Shown here: positions 1 through 7,749 of the stretch, one piece after another
Numbering within the stretch: position 1 is the first letter of the stretch
Layout: the number at the start of each line of letters is the position of its first letter
From: Streptomyces sp. NBC_00448
GTDB lineage: Bacteria > Actinomycetota > Actinomycetes > Streptomycetales > Streptomycetaceae
Direction: 5' to 3'
Assembly: GCF_036014115.1 (NCBI RefSeq)
Contig: NZ_CP107913.1
Span: forward strand, 6,627,501 to 6,691,500
DNA length: 64,000 nucleotides
The notes under the pieces: generated by a model
The model's database searches: none
The model's input: only the letters and a program-made list of their open reading frames with translations
Told to the model about the DNA's origin: nothing
Program-made: the position numbers and the translations under genes

Positions 1-330
1 TACGTCTTCGGCACGCCGGGCCAGCAGCGGTTCTGGTTCATGTGGGACGACCTGGTGCGCGGTGCGATAGGAGCGGTGGTGCTCGCCGACACCCGGCGGC
101 TGGCGGACTGCTTCCCCGCGCTGGACTACTTCGAGAGCACCGGTCTGCCCTACACCGTGGCGGTCAACCAGTTCGAGGGCACCGCGGCCTACGGCCCCGA
201 CGACGTGCGCGACGCGCTGGCCGTGCCGCACCACATCCCGGTCCTGGTCATCGACGCCCGCGAGCGGCGCTCCGTGGTCGACGCGCTGCTCGCGCTGGTC
301 ACGCACGCGATGGCCGAGCAGCCGCTGTGA
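1..330 (+). CDS. CvnD-like conservon GTP/ATP-binding protein, 3' end only
   Basis: The reading frame is open from the first base, so the 5' end lies outside the window; 109 residues are visible. The fragment contains FGTPGQQRFWFMWDD, a G3-like TPGQ motif, and later VNQFEG where a small GTPase carries its G4 (NKxD-like) motif, then ends in a helix. This is the pattern of the fourth protein of actinomycete conservons, which act with a sensor-like CvnA, a roadblock CvnB and CvnC as a membrane-associated switch controlling development and secondary metabolism. The usual upstream partners would lie before base 1. The family call is firm; which conservon this is cannot be told. Confidence 0.85.
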   Translation, partial: YVFGTPGQQRFWFMWDDLVRGAIGAVVLADTRRLADCFPALDYFESTGLPYTVAVNQFEGTAAYGPDDVRDALAVPHHIPVLVIDARERRSVVDALLALVTHAMAEQPL

Positions 331-513
331 TCTGACGCCGCGGAGGTCCGGACGGCGGGTCAGGACCGCGAGCCCGGACGGCGGGTGAGGCGGGGCGGGC
401 CCGGGCGGCAGGCCCGGACCCTGTGGCCGCGCGGCCCGGGCCGGTAGGTTGCCGTGCGGACGGGTACGGGTGTGTGCACGTCAGTCGGACAGCGAAGAAG
501 CGAGCGAGTCGCC

Positions 514-1779
514 ATGCGCAGCATTCTCATCGTCGGAGCCGGTCAGGCCGGGCTCCAACTCGCCCTGGGGCTACAGGCGCGGGGCTACGGCGTGACCGTC
601 ATGACCAACCGCACCGCGGACGAGATACGCACCGGCCGGGTGATGTCCACGCAGTGCATGTTCGCCGGCTCGCTGGCCCACGAGCACGACCTCGATATCG
701 ACTTCTGGCATCAACAGGCCCCGGACGTCAACGGGTTGGGTGTCTCGGTGACCGCCCCCGACGGCACCCGCGCGATCGACTGGCTCGGCCGGCTCGACGG
801 CACCGCCCAGTCGGTGGACCAGCGGGTGAAGATGTCCGGCTGGCTGGAGACGTTCGCCGAGCGCGGCGGCAAGGTGGTCGTGCACGGCGCCGCCGTCTCC
901 GACCTGGACTACTTCGCCCGCGCCTACGACCTGGTGCTGGTCGCCGCGGGCAAGGGCGAGTTGGTGTCGATGTTCGGCCGGGACGCGGACCGCTCGCCGT
1001 ACGACGCCCCGCAGCGCGCGCTCGCGGTCGCCTATGTGCACGGTCTCGGACCCCGGCCGGAGCACCCCGAGGTGCGGGCGGTGCGCTGCAACCTGGTTCC
1101 GGGCATCGGCGAGTTCTTCGTGATCCCCGCGCTGACCACCTCCGGGCCCTGCGACATCCTCTTCTGGGAGGCCCTCCCGGGCGGTCCCGCGGACGTCTTC
1201 GCGGGCGTCAAGGACCCCGCGGAGCACCTGCGGCTCACCCTCGACCTGATGCGGCGCTACGTCCCGTGGGAGCACGCCCGCGCCACCGGCGTCGAACTCA
1301 CCGACGCCGGCGGCACCCTGTCCGGCCGCTTCGCCCCGACCGTGCGCCGCCCGATCGGCGAACTGCCCTCCGGCGGGCTCACGTTGGGCGTCGCCGACGT
1401 CGTGGTCGCCAACGACCCGGTCACCGGCCAGGGTTCCAACAACGCGTCCCGGTGCGCGGCGATCTACCTGGAGCGGATCACCGCGCACGGCGACCGCCCG
1501 TTCGACCGCGCCTGGATGCAGGCCACCTTCGACCGGTACTGGGAGGCGGCGGCGCCGGTCACCAAGTGGACCAACGCGATGCTGGCGCCGCCCCCCGAGC
1601 ACGTCCTCGGCCTGATCGGCGCGGCCGGTGAACTCCAGCCCGTCGCCGACCGGTTCGCCAACGGCTTCGACAACCCGGCCGACTTCGAGCAGTGGTTCTA
1701 CGACCCGAAGCTCGCGCAGGGCTACCTCGCGCGGGTCGGCACGTCGGCAGCGGCGGGCGGACCCGGCGAACAGGGCTGA
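514..1779 (+). CDS. Styrene/indole monooxygenase (StyA)-like FAD-dependent oxygenase
   Basis: 421 residues. The N-terminus carries a Rossmann dinucleotide fold (VGAGQAG, residues 7-13) and the C-terminal third carries DPVTGQGSNNA, the flavin-contacting DP/GQG motif of group E flavoprotein monooxygenases. StyA enzymes epoxidise styrene or oxidise indole using FADH2 delivered by a separate reductase (StyB). No reductase gene is visible, so it would rely on a flavin reductase encoded elsewhere. ATG 514 is chosen because the GAGQAG fold begins six residues in; an upstream start at 454 would add 20 unconserved residues. It lies 183 bp downstream of the conservon GTPase gene on the same strand and ends 8 bp before a convergent gene. 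The substrate cannot be predicted. Confidence 0.85.
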   Translation: MRSILIVGAGQAGLQLALGLQARGYGVTVMTNRTADEIRTGRVMSTQCMFAGSLAHEHDLDIDFWHQQAPDVNGLGVSVTAPDGTRAIDWLGRLDGTAQSVDQRVKMSGWLETFAERGGKVVVHGAAVSDLDYFARAYDLVLVAAGKGELVSMFGRDADRSPYDAPQRALAVAYVHGLGPRPEHPEVRAVRCNLVPGIGEFFVIPALTTSGPCDILFWEALPGGPADVFAGVKDPAEHLRLTLDLMRRYVPWEHARATGVELTDAGGTLSGRFAPTVRRPIGELPSGGLTLGVADVVVANDPVTGQGSNNASRCAAIYLERITAHGDRPFDRAWMQATFDRYWEAAAPVTKWTNAMLAPPPEHVLGLIGAAGELQPVADRFANGFDNPADFEQWFYDPKLAQGYLARVGTSAAAGGPGEQG

Positions 1780-1787
1780 GCCGGCGG

Positions 1788-3131
1788 CTACTTCGCCGAC
1801 TCACCGCCGTCCGAGGAGTCCTTGCCGGAGCCATCGACGGTCCCCTTCGCCGGGGGCTTCGCGGAGCCCTCGCCCGAGGACACGGCGGAGCCCTTCCCCG
1901 AACTCTTCGCCGAGGACTCCTTCGAAGACTTCTTCGACGGCTTCTTCGACGGCTTCTTCGACGGCTTCGCCGGGGCCTTCGTCTCCGCGGCGATCGGAAG
2001 CGGCTGCTCCGCGTTCTTCGGGATGGACCTCGGCCGGTAGTCGCTCACGGGCTGCTCGCCGAGGTCGGGGCGGACCGCGCCGAGGATCGGGTTGGCCGCG
2101 ATCGGCGAGACCTTGACGTACGACCCCGGGCGCGGCGCCTGGATGACCAGACCGTCGCCGATGTAGAGCGCCACATGCGAGGCGCCCTTGAAGTAGATCA
2201 CCAGGTCACCCGGGCGCAGCAGGGCCAGCGGCACGTGCGGCAGCTGCGCCCACTGCTGCTCGCTGGTGCGCGGGATGACGGTGCCCGCGTGCGCCCACGC
2301 CTGCGAGGTGAGCCCCGAGCAGTCGAACGAGTCCGGCCCCTGCGCCCCCCACACGTACGGCTTGCCGAGCTGGTCGAAGGCGTACCCTATGGCCCGGTCA
2401 CCGGCCGACGAGGGAGCCCGTAGCGCCGGGTCGCCGCCCAGCGCCTTGGAGTCCATCAGCTCCTGCTGGGCCTTGTCGGTGTCGGCCTGCTCCAGCTTCT
2501 GCAGTTCGGCGATCTGCACCCCGGTCAGCCCGGCGAGCACCTGCTCGACCTGCTTGAGGTGCGCCTGCACGTCCTTCTGCTTCGTCCCGGCGACGGTCTG
2601 CGCCTGCTCGGCGGTGTCGAGTGCCTTCTGCGCCTGCGTGTTGAGCTTCTTCAGCTTCGCCTCGCCGGAGGTGAGCTGCCCGAGCACGCTCCGCTGCTGC
2701 TGCGCCATCTGCCCCAGGACGTGCCGCTGCCCGAAGAAGTCCTGCGGGGTCTGCCCGCTGAGCAGCGACAGATACGGCGACACGCCGCCGTTGCGGTACA
2801 TCTGAGTGGCCATCAGCCCGAGCTGGGCCCGGCTGTCGGCGACCGCGGACTTCTGGTCCGCGAGCTGCTTGTCGATCTTCCGGGCCGCCGTGCGCTTCTG
2901 GTCGGCGGTCTCCTTGGCCTGGTTGTACGCCTCGGTGGCCGTCTCGGTCTGCTGGTAGTACGTCTGGAGCTGGGTCAGGAGCGTGGAAAGCGGCACCTGC
3001 CCGGCCGGCGGGTCGTGCGGCTGGGCGGCGGCCTGCTGGGCGGCGGGCAGCGACAGCGCCGCGGCGGCGAGCAGGGTGCCGCACACCACGGCCGAGCGGA
3101 ACCACGAGCTGGGCTGACGGGCCACTGACAT
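1788..3131 (-). CDS. Secreted NlpC/P60 peptidoglycan endopeptidase with coiled coil and Lys/Ser-rich tail
   Basis: 447 residues. A signal peptide (residues 1-36) is followed by a long glutamine/lysine-rich coiled coil (about 45-235), an NlpC/P60 catalytic domain (about 244-355) and a repetitive tail rich in KPSKK and SSGxGS (about 385-447). The catalytic Cys271 sits in FDCSGLTSQAW and His319 in KGASHVALYIGDG. The family cuts D-Glu-mDAP type stem peptides outside the membrane during growth, division or spore germination. The ATG at 3131 follows a purine-rich GGGGAG box and places the signal peptide at the start; an upstream extension of 58 residues lacks signal character. A strong hairpin separates it from the chitinase gene upstream. 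The basic tail may bind anionic wall polymer; that is inference. Confidence 0.93.
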   Translation of the reverse strand: MSVARQPSSWFRSAVVCGTLLAAAALSLPAAQQAAAQPHDPPAGQVPLSTLLTQLQTYYQQTETATEAYNQAKETADQKRTAARKIDKQLADQKSAVADSRAQLGLMATQMYRNGGVSPYLSLLSGQTPQDFFGQRHVLGQMAQQQRSVLGQLTSGEAKLKKLNTQAQKALDTAEQAQTVAGTKQKDVQAHLKQVEQVLAGLTGVQIAELQKLEQADTDKAQQELMDSKALGGDPALRAPSSAGDRAIGYAFDQLGKPYVWGAQGPDSFDCSGLTSQAWAHAGTVIPRTSEQQWAQLPHVPLALLRPGDLVIYFKGASHVALYIGDGLVIQAPRPGSYVKVSPIAANPILGAVRPDLGEQPVSDYRPRSIPKNAEQPLPIAAETKAPAKPSKKPSKKPSKKSSKESSAKSSGKGSAVSSGEGSAKPPAKGTVDGSGKDSSDGGESAK

Positions 3132-3323
3132 TCCCTCATCTCCCCATGACCGGCGGGTAACAAGCAGCGTCGGTAGCCAATCATGGATTGTCATATCTTC
3201 GACAGAGGTACGGGCCGAATCTCCGCGGAACGGACCCGCACGGCCGAGGATTCGACGCGGAGCCATCCGCGGGCCACCCGTCGTCCACCCGCCATCATCC
3301 GTCATCTCCGGCCCGGCAGGGGA

Positions 3324-3358
3324 CTGCCCGCGACCCTGTGAGCAGGGGTCGCGGGCAG
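3324..3358 (-). terminator. Hairpin terminator downstream of the chitinase gene
   Basis: A perfect 13-bp inverted repeat (CTGCCCGCGACCC at 3324-3336, complement at 3346-3358) with a 9-nt loop lies 78 bp past the chitinase stop and upstream of the NlpC/P60 gene, both on the minus strand. It most likely isolates the two transcription units. There is no clear U-tract, as is usual in high-GC actinomycetes. Confidence 0.7.
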
Positions 3359-3435
3359 CCGTGCCGTCCCGGGGGCAGCTCCGGGGCGGCGACTCGCCCC
3401 CCAGGTCAGGCGGGATCGGTCGGCCGGGACCCGGA

Positions 3436-5082
3436 TCAGCCGAAGTAGCTGTCGAAGTTGTGCGAGAACGCCCAGCCGCTGTAGCCGTCCCAGTTGATCG
3501 ACCAGGTCATCAGGCCGCGCAGCCCAGGCCAGGAGCCGTGGGTGGTGTACGAGCCGCAGTTCGTCTTCTTCGTCAGGCAGTCGAGCGCCTGGTCCACCTG
3601 ATCGGGTGACGTGTAGCCGTTCCCCGCGTTGACGGACGCGGGCAGACCGATGCCGACCTGCGAGGGGTCGAGCGCCGGGAACATGTTCGAGGTGTTGCCC
3701 GCCACCGGGAAGCCGGTGAGCAGCATGTCCGTCATGGCGATGTGGAAGTCCGCGCCGCCCATGGTGTGGTACTGGTTGTCCAGGCCCATGATCGGCCCGG
3801 AGTTGTAGTCCTGGACGGTGAGCAGGGTCAGGTCGTCGCGCAGCGCGTAGATCACCGGCAGGTACGCCCCGCAGCGCGGGTCCTGACCACCGAACGGACC
3901 CGTGCCGTAGTACTGGTAGCCCATCTGCACGAAGAACGTCTCCGGCGCCATGGTCAGCACGAAGCCGCTGCCGTACTTCGCCTTGAGCGACTTGATCGCC
4001 GCGATCAGGTTGACGATGGCCGGGGTGGTCGGGTTCTTGAAGTCGGTGTCGCCGGTGTTGAGCGAGAGCGACTGGTTCTCGAAGTCGATGTCGACGCCGT
4101 CCAGGCCCCACTGGTCGATGATCGAGCTCACCGAGGAGACGAACGCGTCGCGCGCGGCGGTGGTGGTGAGCTGGACCTCGCCGTTGGCGCCGCCGATGGA
4201 CAGCAGCACCTTCTTGCCCGCGGCCTGCTTCGCCTTGATCGCGGCCTTGAAGTCCGCGTCGGACTCCACCGACGGGCACTCGCTGACCGAGCAGCGGGTG
4301 AAGTGGATGACCCCGGAGGTGGGGGAGTCGGTCTCGCCGAAGGCGAGGTCGATGATGTTCCAGTCGTCGGGGACGTCGGCGAGCTTGGTGTAGCCGGAGC
4401 CGTTGGCGAACGTCTCGTGCAGGTAGCCGACCAGCGCGTGGGTGGGCAGGTCGCCGGAGGGCGGGGAGGTCGGCGGCGTGGTCGGGGGAGTCGTCGGCGG
4501 GGTGGTGGGCGGCGTCGTCGGGGGCGTGGTGGTGCCGCTGCCCGGGCCCTGGAGCGAGATGTCGTCGGCGAGGTACGAGGGCTCGCCGTACCAGCCGTGC
4601 ACGTAGACCTTCGCGGTGGTCTGCGTCGCGCCGGTGGTGAAGGACACGCTCAACGGGGCGTAGCCGGCGCCGGTGCTTGCGGTCCAGGTGGAGGTGCCGC
4701 CGTCCACCCCGAGGTAGACGTAGGAGCCGTCGACCTGGGCGGACAGCGTGTAGGCGGTGTTCGGGGCGACGGTGACGGTCTGGGCGCACTGGCCGGTGGC
4801 GGAGGCGGACGGCGTGCCCTTCAGGGCGTAACTGCCGCTGTGCGCCTGGCCGGTGACGGCCTGGGCGCCCGCGTCGCAGGTCCAGCCGGACAGGGTGCCG
4901 GACTCGAAGTCGCCGTTGGTCAGGAACTCCCCGGCGCTGGCGGACGGGGCGAGGGCGACCATGCCGCCGACGGCGAGCGCGCCCGCGAGGGCGGTCGCGG
5001 CGGCGGCGAGGGCGCGCCGGCGAGTGGGGGAGCCGGTGCGCACGGTGGGCCCGTGCGGATCGGGTGCGGTGGCGGTGGGCAT
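3436..5082 (-). CDS. Secreted family 18 chitinase with N-terminal carbohydrate-binding module
   Basis: 548 residues: twin-arginine-like/Sec signal (TRRRALAAAATALAG..., about 1-50), a beta-sandwich carbohydrate-binding module (51-180, starting GEFLTNGDFESG), a TTPPTTPP linker (184-209) and a GH18 catalytic barrel (211-548). The active-site motif DGVDIDFE is intact at 328-335, with Glu335 as the proton donor. The enzyme hydrolyses chitin to chito-oligosaccharides outside the cell. SD AAGGAG lies 9 nt before ATG 5082. The promoter carries twin 12-bp repeats typical of streptomycete chitinase genes (see 5132-5165), so DasR and ChiS/ChiR-type control by N-acetylglucosamine and chitobiose is expected. 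It stands as a single-gene unit with its own terminator. Confidence 0.95.
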   Translation of the reverse strand: MPTATAPDPHGPTVRTGSPTRRRALAAAATALAGALAVGGMVALAPSASAGEFLTNGDFESGTLSGWTCDAGAQAVTGQAHSGSYALKGTPSASATGQCAQTVTVAPNTAYTLSAQVDGSYVYLGVDGGTSTWTASTGAGYAPLSVSFTTGATQTTAKVYVHGWYGEPSYLADDISLQGPGSGTTTPPTTPPTTPPTTPPTTPPTSPPSGDLPTHALVGYLHETFANGSGYTKLADVPDDWNIIDLAFGETDSPTSGVIHFTRCSVSECPSVESDADFKAAIKAKQAAGKKVLLSIGGANGEVQLTTTAARDAFVSSVSSIIDQWGLDGVDIDFENQSLSLNTGDTDFKNPTTPAIVNLIAAIKSLKAKYGSGFVLTMAPETFFVQMGYQYYGTGPFGGQDPRCGAYLPVIYALRDDLTLLTVQDYNSGPIMGLDNQYHTMGGADFHIAMTDMLLTGFPVAGNTSNMFPALDPSQVGIGLPASVNAGNGYTSPDQVDQALDCLTKKTNCGSYTTHGSWPGLRGLMTWSINWDGYSGWAFSHNFDSYFG

Positions 5083-5131
5083 GGGGGGATGCTCCTTCGG
5101 CGAGGAGTGCTCATGTCACCGGGTAGCAAAC

Positions 5132-5165
5132 AGGTCCAGACCAATTCCGTCAATGGTCCGGACCA
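5132..5165 (-). promoter_or_regulatory. Chitinase-type promoter with twin 12-bp repeats flanking the -35 box
   Basis: Two copies of the chitinase repeat, AGGTCCAGACCA (5132-5143) and TGGTCCGGACCA (5154-5165), start 22 bp apart. Each is close to TGGTCYAGACCW, the consensus seen in streptomycete chitinase promoters and in DasR responsive elements. On the minus strand TTGACG (5148-5153) lies between them as a -35 candidate, and about 17 bp further TTTGCT can serve as -10. The start codon is about 50 bp downstream. The spacing of two helical turns puts both repeats on one face of the DNA. Confidence 0.82.
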
Positions 5166-5228
5166 ACATTCGCCGCCACGGGCACCCCGAACCCGCCACC
5201 ACGGCACGCCACTTCCCCTCGCCGGCCC

Positions 5229-5483
5229 TCACCGCCGCTTCGACCACGGCCACTTGGGCCGGTTCGGATGCGGACTGCCCTCCGGGTCGTACACGAACAC
5301 CCACCGGCTGCCACGGCCCTCGCCGCGCTCCCGGTGGTAGACGTGCACCTTCTCCGGGCCGCCCTCAGGAGCGGGCACGGGCACCCGGTAGTCCAACGGG
5401 GGCTGCCCGGTCATCCCCACCATGACCTCCAGCACCCGACCGTCCAGCGGCCCACCGACGAACTCGGTCTTCTCGTGTCGCAC
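5229..5483 (-). CDS. Small conserved hypothetical protein
   Basis: 84 residues from a GTG start. It begins with FVGGPLDGRVLEV, a short pattern that recurs in small actinobacterial and phage proteins, and ends in a basic, Trp-containing tail (RPKWPWSKRR). No catalytic motif, signal peptide or membrane segment is seen. It sits alone between the chitinase promoter and a TetR gene read the other way, about 100 bp from the TetR start, so it may share the regulatory gap. Function unknown; coding status is supported by its codon bias and the familiar N-terminal pattern only. Confidence 0.6.
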   Translation of the reverse strand: MRHEKTEFVGGPLDGRVLEVMVGMTGQPPLDYRVPVPAPEGGPEKVHVYHRERGEGRGSRWVFVYDPEGSPHPNRPKWPWSKRR

Positions 5484-5529
5484 GGCCCCACACTCCCACG
5501 ACCACCGGCAGGCCCACGACAGGCAACGC

Positions 5530-5575
5530 AGGTCGTTACGACCTGGGACGCGATGGCGAGTGGATCGGGTCGTTA
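5530..5575 (+). promoter_or_regulatory. Palindromic operator upstream of the TetR gene
   Basis: AGGTCGTTACGACCT (5530-5544) is a perfect palindrome with 7-bp arms around one central base, 42 bp before the TetR start codon. Its core GGTCGTTA recurs at 5568-5575, 11 bp before the ATG. This is the expected layout for autoregulation by the TetR protein. No further copy was seen in the gap between the two di-iron genes at 7.6 kb. Confidence 0.6.
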
Positions 5576-5586
5576 GGCTGCCGGGT

Positions 5587-6294
5587 ATGAGCAGCAGCGC
5601 GGTGCCCGCCTACCGCCGGATGAGCGTGGAGCAACGCCGCGAGCAGCTGCTCGCGGCGGCGCTCGACCTCTTCGGGCACCGCCGCCCCGAGGACGTCTCC
5701 GTCGAGGACGTCGCCGCGGCCGCGGGCGTCTCCCGCCCGCTCGTCTACCGCTACTTCCCCGGCGGCAAGCAGCAGCTCTACGAGGCCGCCGTCCTCGGCG
5801 CCGCCGACGAGCTCATCGGCCGCTTCGGCGTCCCCGCCGAAGGCCCGCCCACCCAGCGCCTCGCCGACGCCCTCGACCGCTACCTCGCCTACGTCGACGA
5901 ACACGACGCCGCCTACGGCGCCCTCCTGCGCGGCGGCAGCGTCGTGGGCACCAGCCGCACCGACGCCATCGTCGACGGCGTACGCCGCCGCGCCGCCGAA
6001 CAGGTCCTCCTCCACCTCGGCGTCACCGAACCCGGCATCCGCCTGTCCATGATGGTCCGCTCCTGGATCGCCTCCGTCGAAGCCGTGTCGTTGCTCTGGC
6101 TCGACAACGACAAACAACCCCCACTCCCCGAACTCCGCGGCTGGCTGGTCGACCACTTCACCGCCCTCCTCGTCGCCACCGCCGTCACCGAACCGGAAGC
6201 AGCCGAGGCAGCCGCCCTCGCCCTCTCCCAAGAAACCCCCACCAGCCCGGGCCACCAACTCCTCACCCGAGTCACCACCCTCTTCACCCCCTGA
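5587..6294 (+). CDS. TetR-family transcriptional regulator
   Basis: 235 residues. The N-terminal helix-turn-helix is clear: EQRREQLLAAALDLFG, then VEDVAAAAGVSRPLVYRYFPGGK (about residues 14-60, quoted in parts). The remaining 170 residues form the all-helical ligand and dimer domain, which does not identify an effector. ATG 5587 is used because longer frames add unrelated sequence. The palindrome at 5530-5544 and half-copy at 5568 suggest autorepression. Downstream lie a structured intergenic element and, convergently, an AurF-like di-iron gene. Whether the regulator controls the di-iron genes is unproven, since the palindrome is not repeated there. Confidence 0.9.
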   Translation: MSSSAVPAYRRMSVEQRREQLLAAALDLFGHRRPEDVSVEDVAAAAGVSRPLVYRYFPGGKQQLYEAAVLGAADELIGRFGVPAEGPPTQRLADALDRYLAYVDEHDAAYGALLRGGSVVGTSRTDAIVDGVRRRAAEQVLLHLGVTEPGIRLSMMVRSWIASVEAVSLLWLDNDKQPPLPELRGWLVDHFTALLVATAVTEPEAAEAAALALSQETPTSPGHQLLTRVTTLFTP

Positions 6295-6302
6295 CCCCCC
6301 AT

Positions 6303-6420
6303 CCCAGCCCACACGGCCCCCCACCCCACGGCACCAAGGCACCCCCCCCGCCCCAGCCCACACGGCCCCCCACCCCAGCCCACACGGCACCCCTCACCTC
6401 ACGGCACCAAGGCACCCCCC
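6303..6420 (+). repeat. C-rich degenerate short repeats
   Basis: This intergenic stretch is almost pure pyrimidine on the plus strand. CCCAGCCCACACGGC occurs at 6303-6317, 6352-6366 and 6374-6388, and CACGGCACCAAGGCACCCCC at about 6327 and 6400. No coding signal is seen. It lies directly after the TetR stop and looks like slipped-strand expansion of a short unit. Confidence 0.7.
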
Positions 6421-6469
6421 ACGGTGTCGGTAGCGCCCCCCCATGGAGGACCGGAGCGGGGGCGGAGGA

Positions 6470-6567
6470 GGCGGGGTTCGAGACGTTCGTATATTTGTGG
6501 CGCGAGGAGTACGGCAAGGTCACGAAAACCCCGCAGGCGCCGTGAATATGCAGTCTCGAACCCCGCC
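6470..6567 (+). ncRNA. Long hairpin element, candidate structured RNA
   Basis: An outer perfect 15-bp stem (GGCGGGGTTCGAGAC 6470-6484 with 6553-6567) encloses a second 13-bp stem (6491-6503 with 6537-6549) and a 33-nt loop. The inner stem contains three adjacent G-U wobble pairs on the plus strand, which become A-C mismatches on the minus strand. So only a plus-strand transcript would fold fully. It lies between the 3' ends of the TetR gene and the AurF-like gene. It could be a plus-strand small RNA, the 3' structure of the TetR messenger, or a remnant of an inverted-repeat element; I cannot choose between these. Confidence 0.4.
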
Positions 6568-6592
6568 GCCGCAGCCCCAGCGACCGCATCAG

Positions 6593-6675
6593 GACCTACA
6601 GCAACCCCGAAGCGCCAAGGACCTACAGCAACCCCGAAGCGCTCAAGCACCTACAGCAACCCCGAAGCCTTCCAC
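6593..6675 (-). repeat. Three tandem 27/28-bp copies of the AurF-like gene's 3' end
   Basis: GACCTACAGCAACCCCGAAG or a one-base variant appears three times with 27-28-bp spacing (starts near 6593, 6620 and 6647). Read on the minus strand each unit ends GCTTCGGGGTTGCTGTAG. The copy farthest 5' on the minus strand (6651-6675) supplies the last codons and TAG stop of the di-iron gene; the other two lie beyond the stop. This is a local tandem duplication of the gene's terminal codons. Confidence 0.75.
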
Positions 6676-7547
6676 AACGGCTTCGAAGCCCCCCGCAACA
6701 ACCCGATCTCCTCGAAGAAGTCCATCAACCTCTTCGCCGAGTGCCGCATCATCTCCTGACGGTGCCCACTCTCCCGCACCGCCGCCACCGCCTCCGCCGG
6801 ATCAAGCCCGACATTCGCATACACCTTCGGACTGATCAACGACCGTGCGATCACCCGCGCCGCCTCCGCCGACATCGCCCGCGTCAGGCCGATCTCCCAC
6901 CGCGGAGCGGTCACCATCTGCCGCCGCAACTCCTCCCGCGCGTACCGGATATGCCGCGCCTCCTCCACCACATGAATCCGCGTCACACCCCGCACAAACG
7001 TCTGCACCCGCTCGTCCGGAAACGTCAACCGCTGCATCCAGTCCAGAATCTCCTCCGCCAGCAGCGTCCCGGTGAACGACCCCGGCGTGGTCGAGAACGT
7101 CTTGAGCACCCGCCCGAGCGAGTGATCCAACCTGCTCGGCCCGTACACCGGCGTCCCGAACTTCGTCACCGCCCGAGCGAACATCTTGGAGTGCCGGCAC
7201 TCGTCCGCGATCTCGGTGAGCGCGTAGCGCACATGCGCACTCGTCGGATCGAGCGAATACGTGTGCCGGAGCAGCAGTTGCATGAGGATCGTCTCGAACC
7301 ACACGCCCGACGCGCACAGCGACGACGCCTCGTGCCGGGACAGCGCCAACCGCTGCTCCTGCGGCATCCGCCGCCACAGCGGGGTGTCGTAGAGCGAGAC
7401 CAGCTCGGGCGGCCAGAACCAGGCGCCGTCCTCGAACGGCGCCTCCCAGTCCAGCTCGATGTCAGGGTCGAAGGAGTGCTTCGCCGAGGCCGACAGCAGC
7501 CGCTCCGCCGTCTTCTCCCGGTCGATGAGGGTCGCGTCCATGGTCAA
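6651..7547 (-). CDS. AurF-like di-iron oxygenase
   Basis: 298 residues, all-helical. The two halves of a carboxylate-bridged di-iron site are visible as EIADECRH (112-119) and VVEEARHIRYAREE (193-206), which is the pattern of the AurF/p-aminobenzoate N-oxygenase family. AurF oxidises an aryl amine to a nitro group; other members hydroxylate or desaturate different substrates, so the reaction here is open. TTG 7547 has GGAGG seven bases upstream; ATG 7541, two codons later, is the alternative with poorer spacing. It is divergent from the ferritin-like gene at 7750 with 202 bp between. The C-terminal codons lie in a tandem repeat that continues past the stop. Confidence 0.87.
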   Translation of the reverse strand: MTMDATLIDREKTAERLLSASAKHSFDPDIELDWEAPFEDGAWFWPPELVSLYDTPLWRRMPQEQRLALSRHEASSLCASGVWFETILMQLLLRHTYSLDPTSAHVRYALTEIADECRHSKMFARAVTKFGTPVYGPSRLDHSLGRVLKTFSTTPGSFTGTLLAEEILDWMQRLTFPDERVQTFVRGVTRIHVVEEARHIRYAREELRRQMVTAPRWEIGLTRAMSAEAARVIARSLISPKVYANVGLDPAEAVAAVRESGHRQEMMRHSAKRLMDFFEEIGLLRGASKPLWKASGLL

Positions 7548-7749
7548 CCGGCCTCCGCCGCATGAGGGTTACCTGGGGTACGGTTCTTATGAGACTCTGT
7601 GTCAACAAGCCCGTCAAGCCCTTGTGCGGCAACGGCGCCGAGTCGGACCGCGCGGACCGCGTGGACCGGACCGGCCGGGACCGGTCCGGTTCGGCCGTCG
7701 CCGCGAGCGAGGGCGCGGACACCAGCAGCCGCCCGATCGGAGTGTGTCG

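Noticed and set aside
3131..3436. ydaO-type cyclic-di-AMP riboswitch upstream of the NlpC/P60 gene
   Set aside because: Such riboswitches often precede wall hydrolase genes in streptomycetes, but I could not find the conserved core; only the chitinase terminator and a short leader are there.
6303..6420. Short C-rich repeats as a possible CRISPR remnant
   Set aside because: Units are uneven, overlap and have no spacer-like sequence between them.
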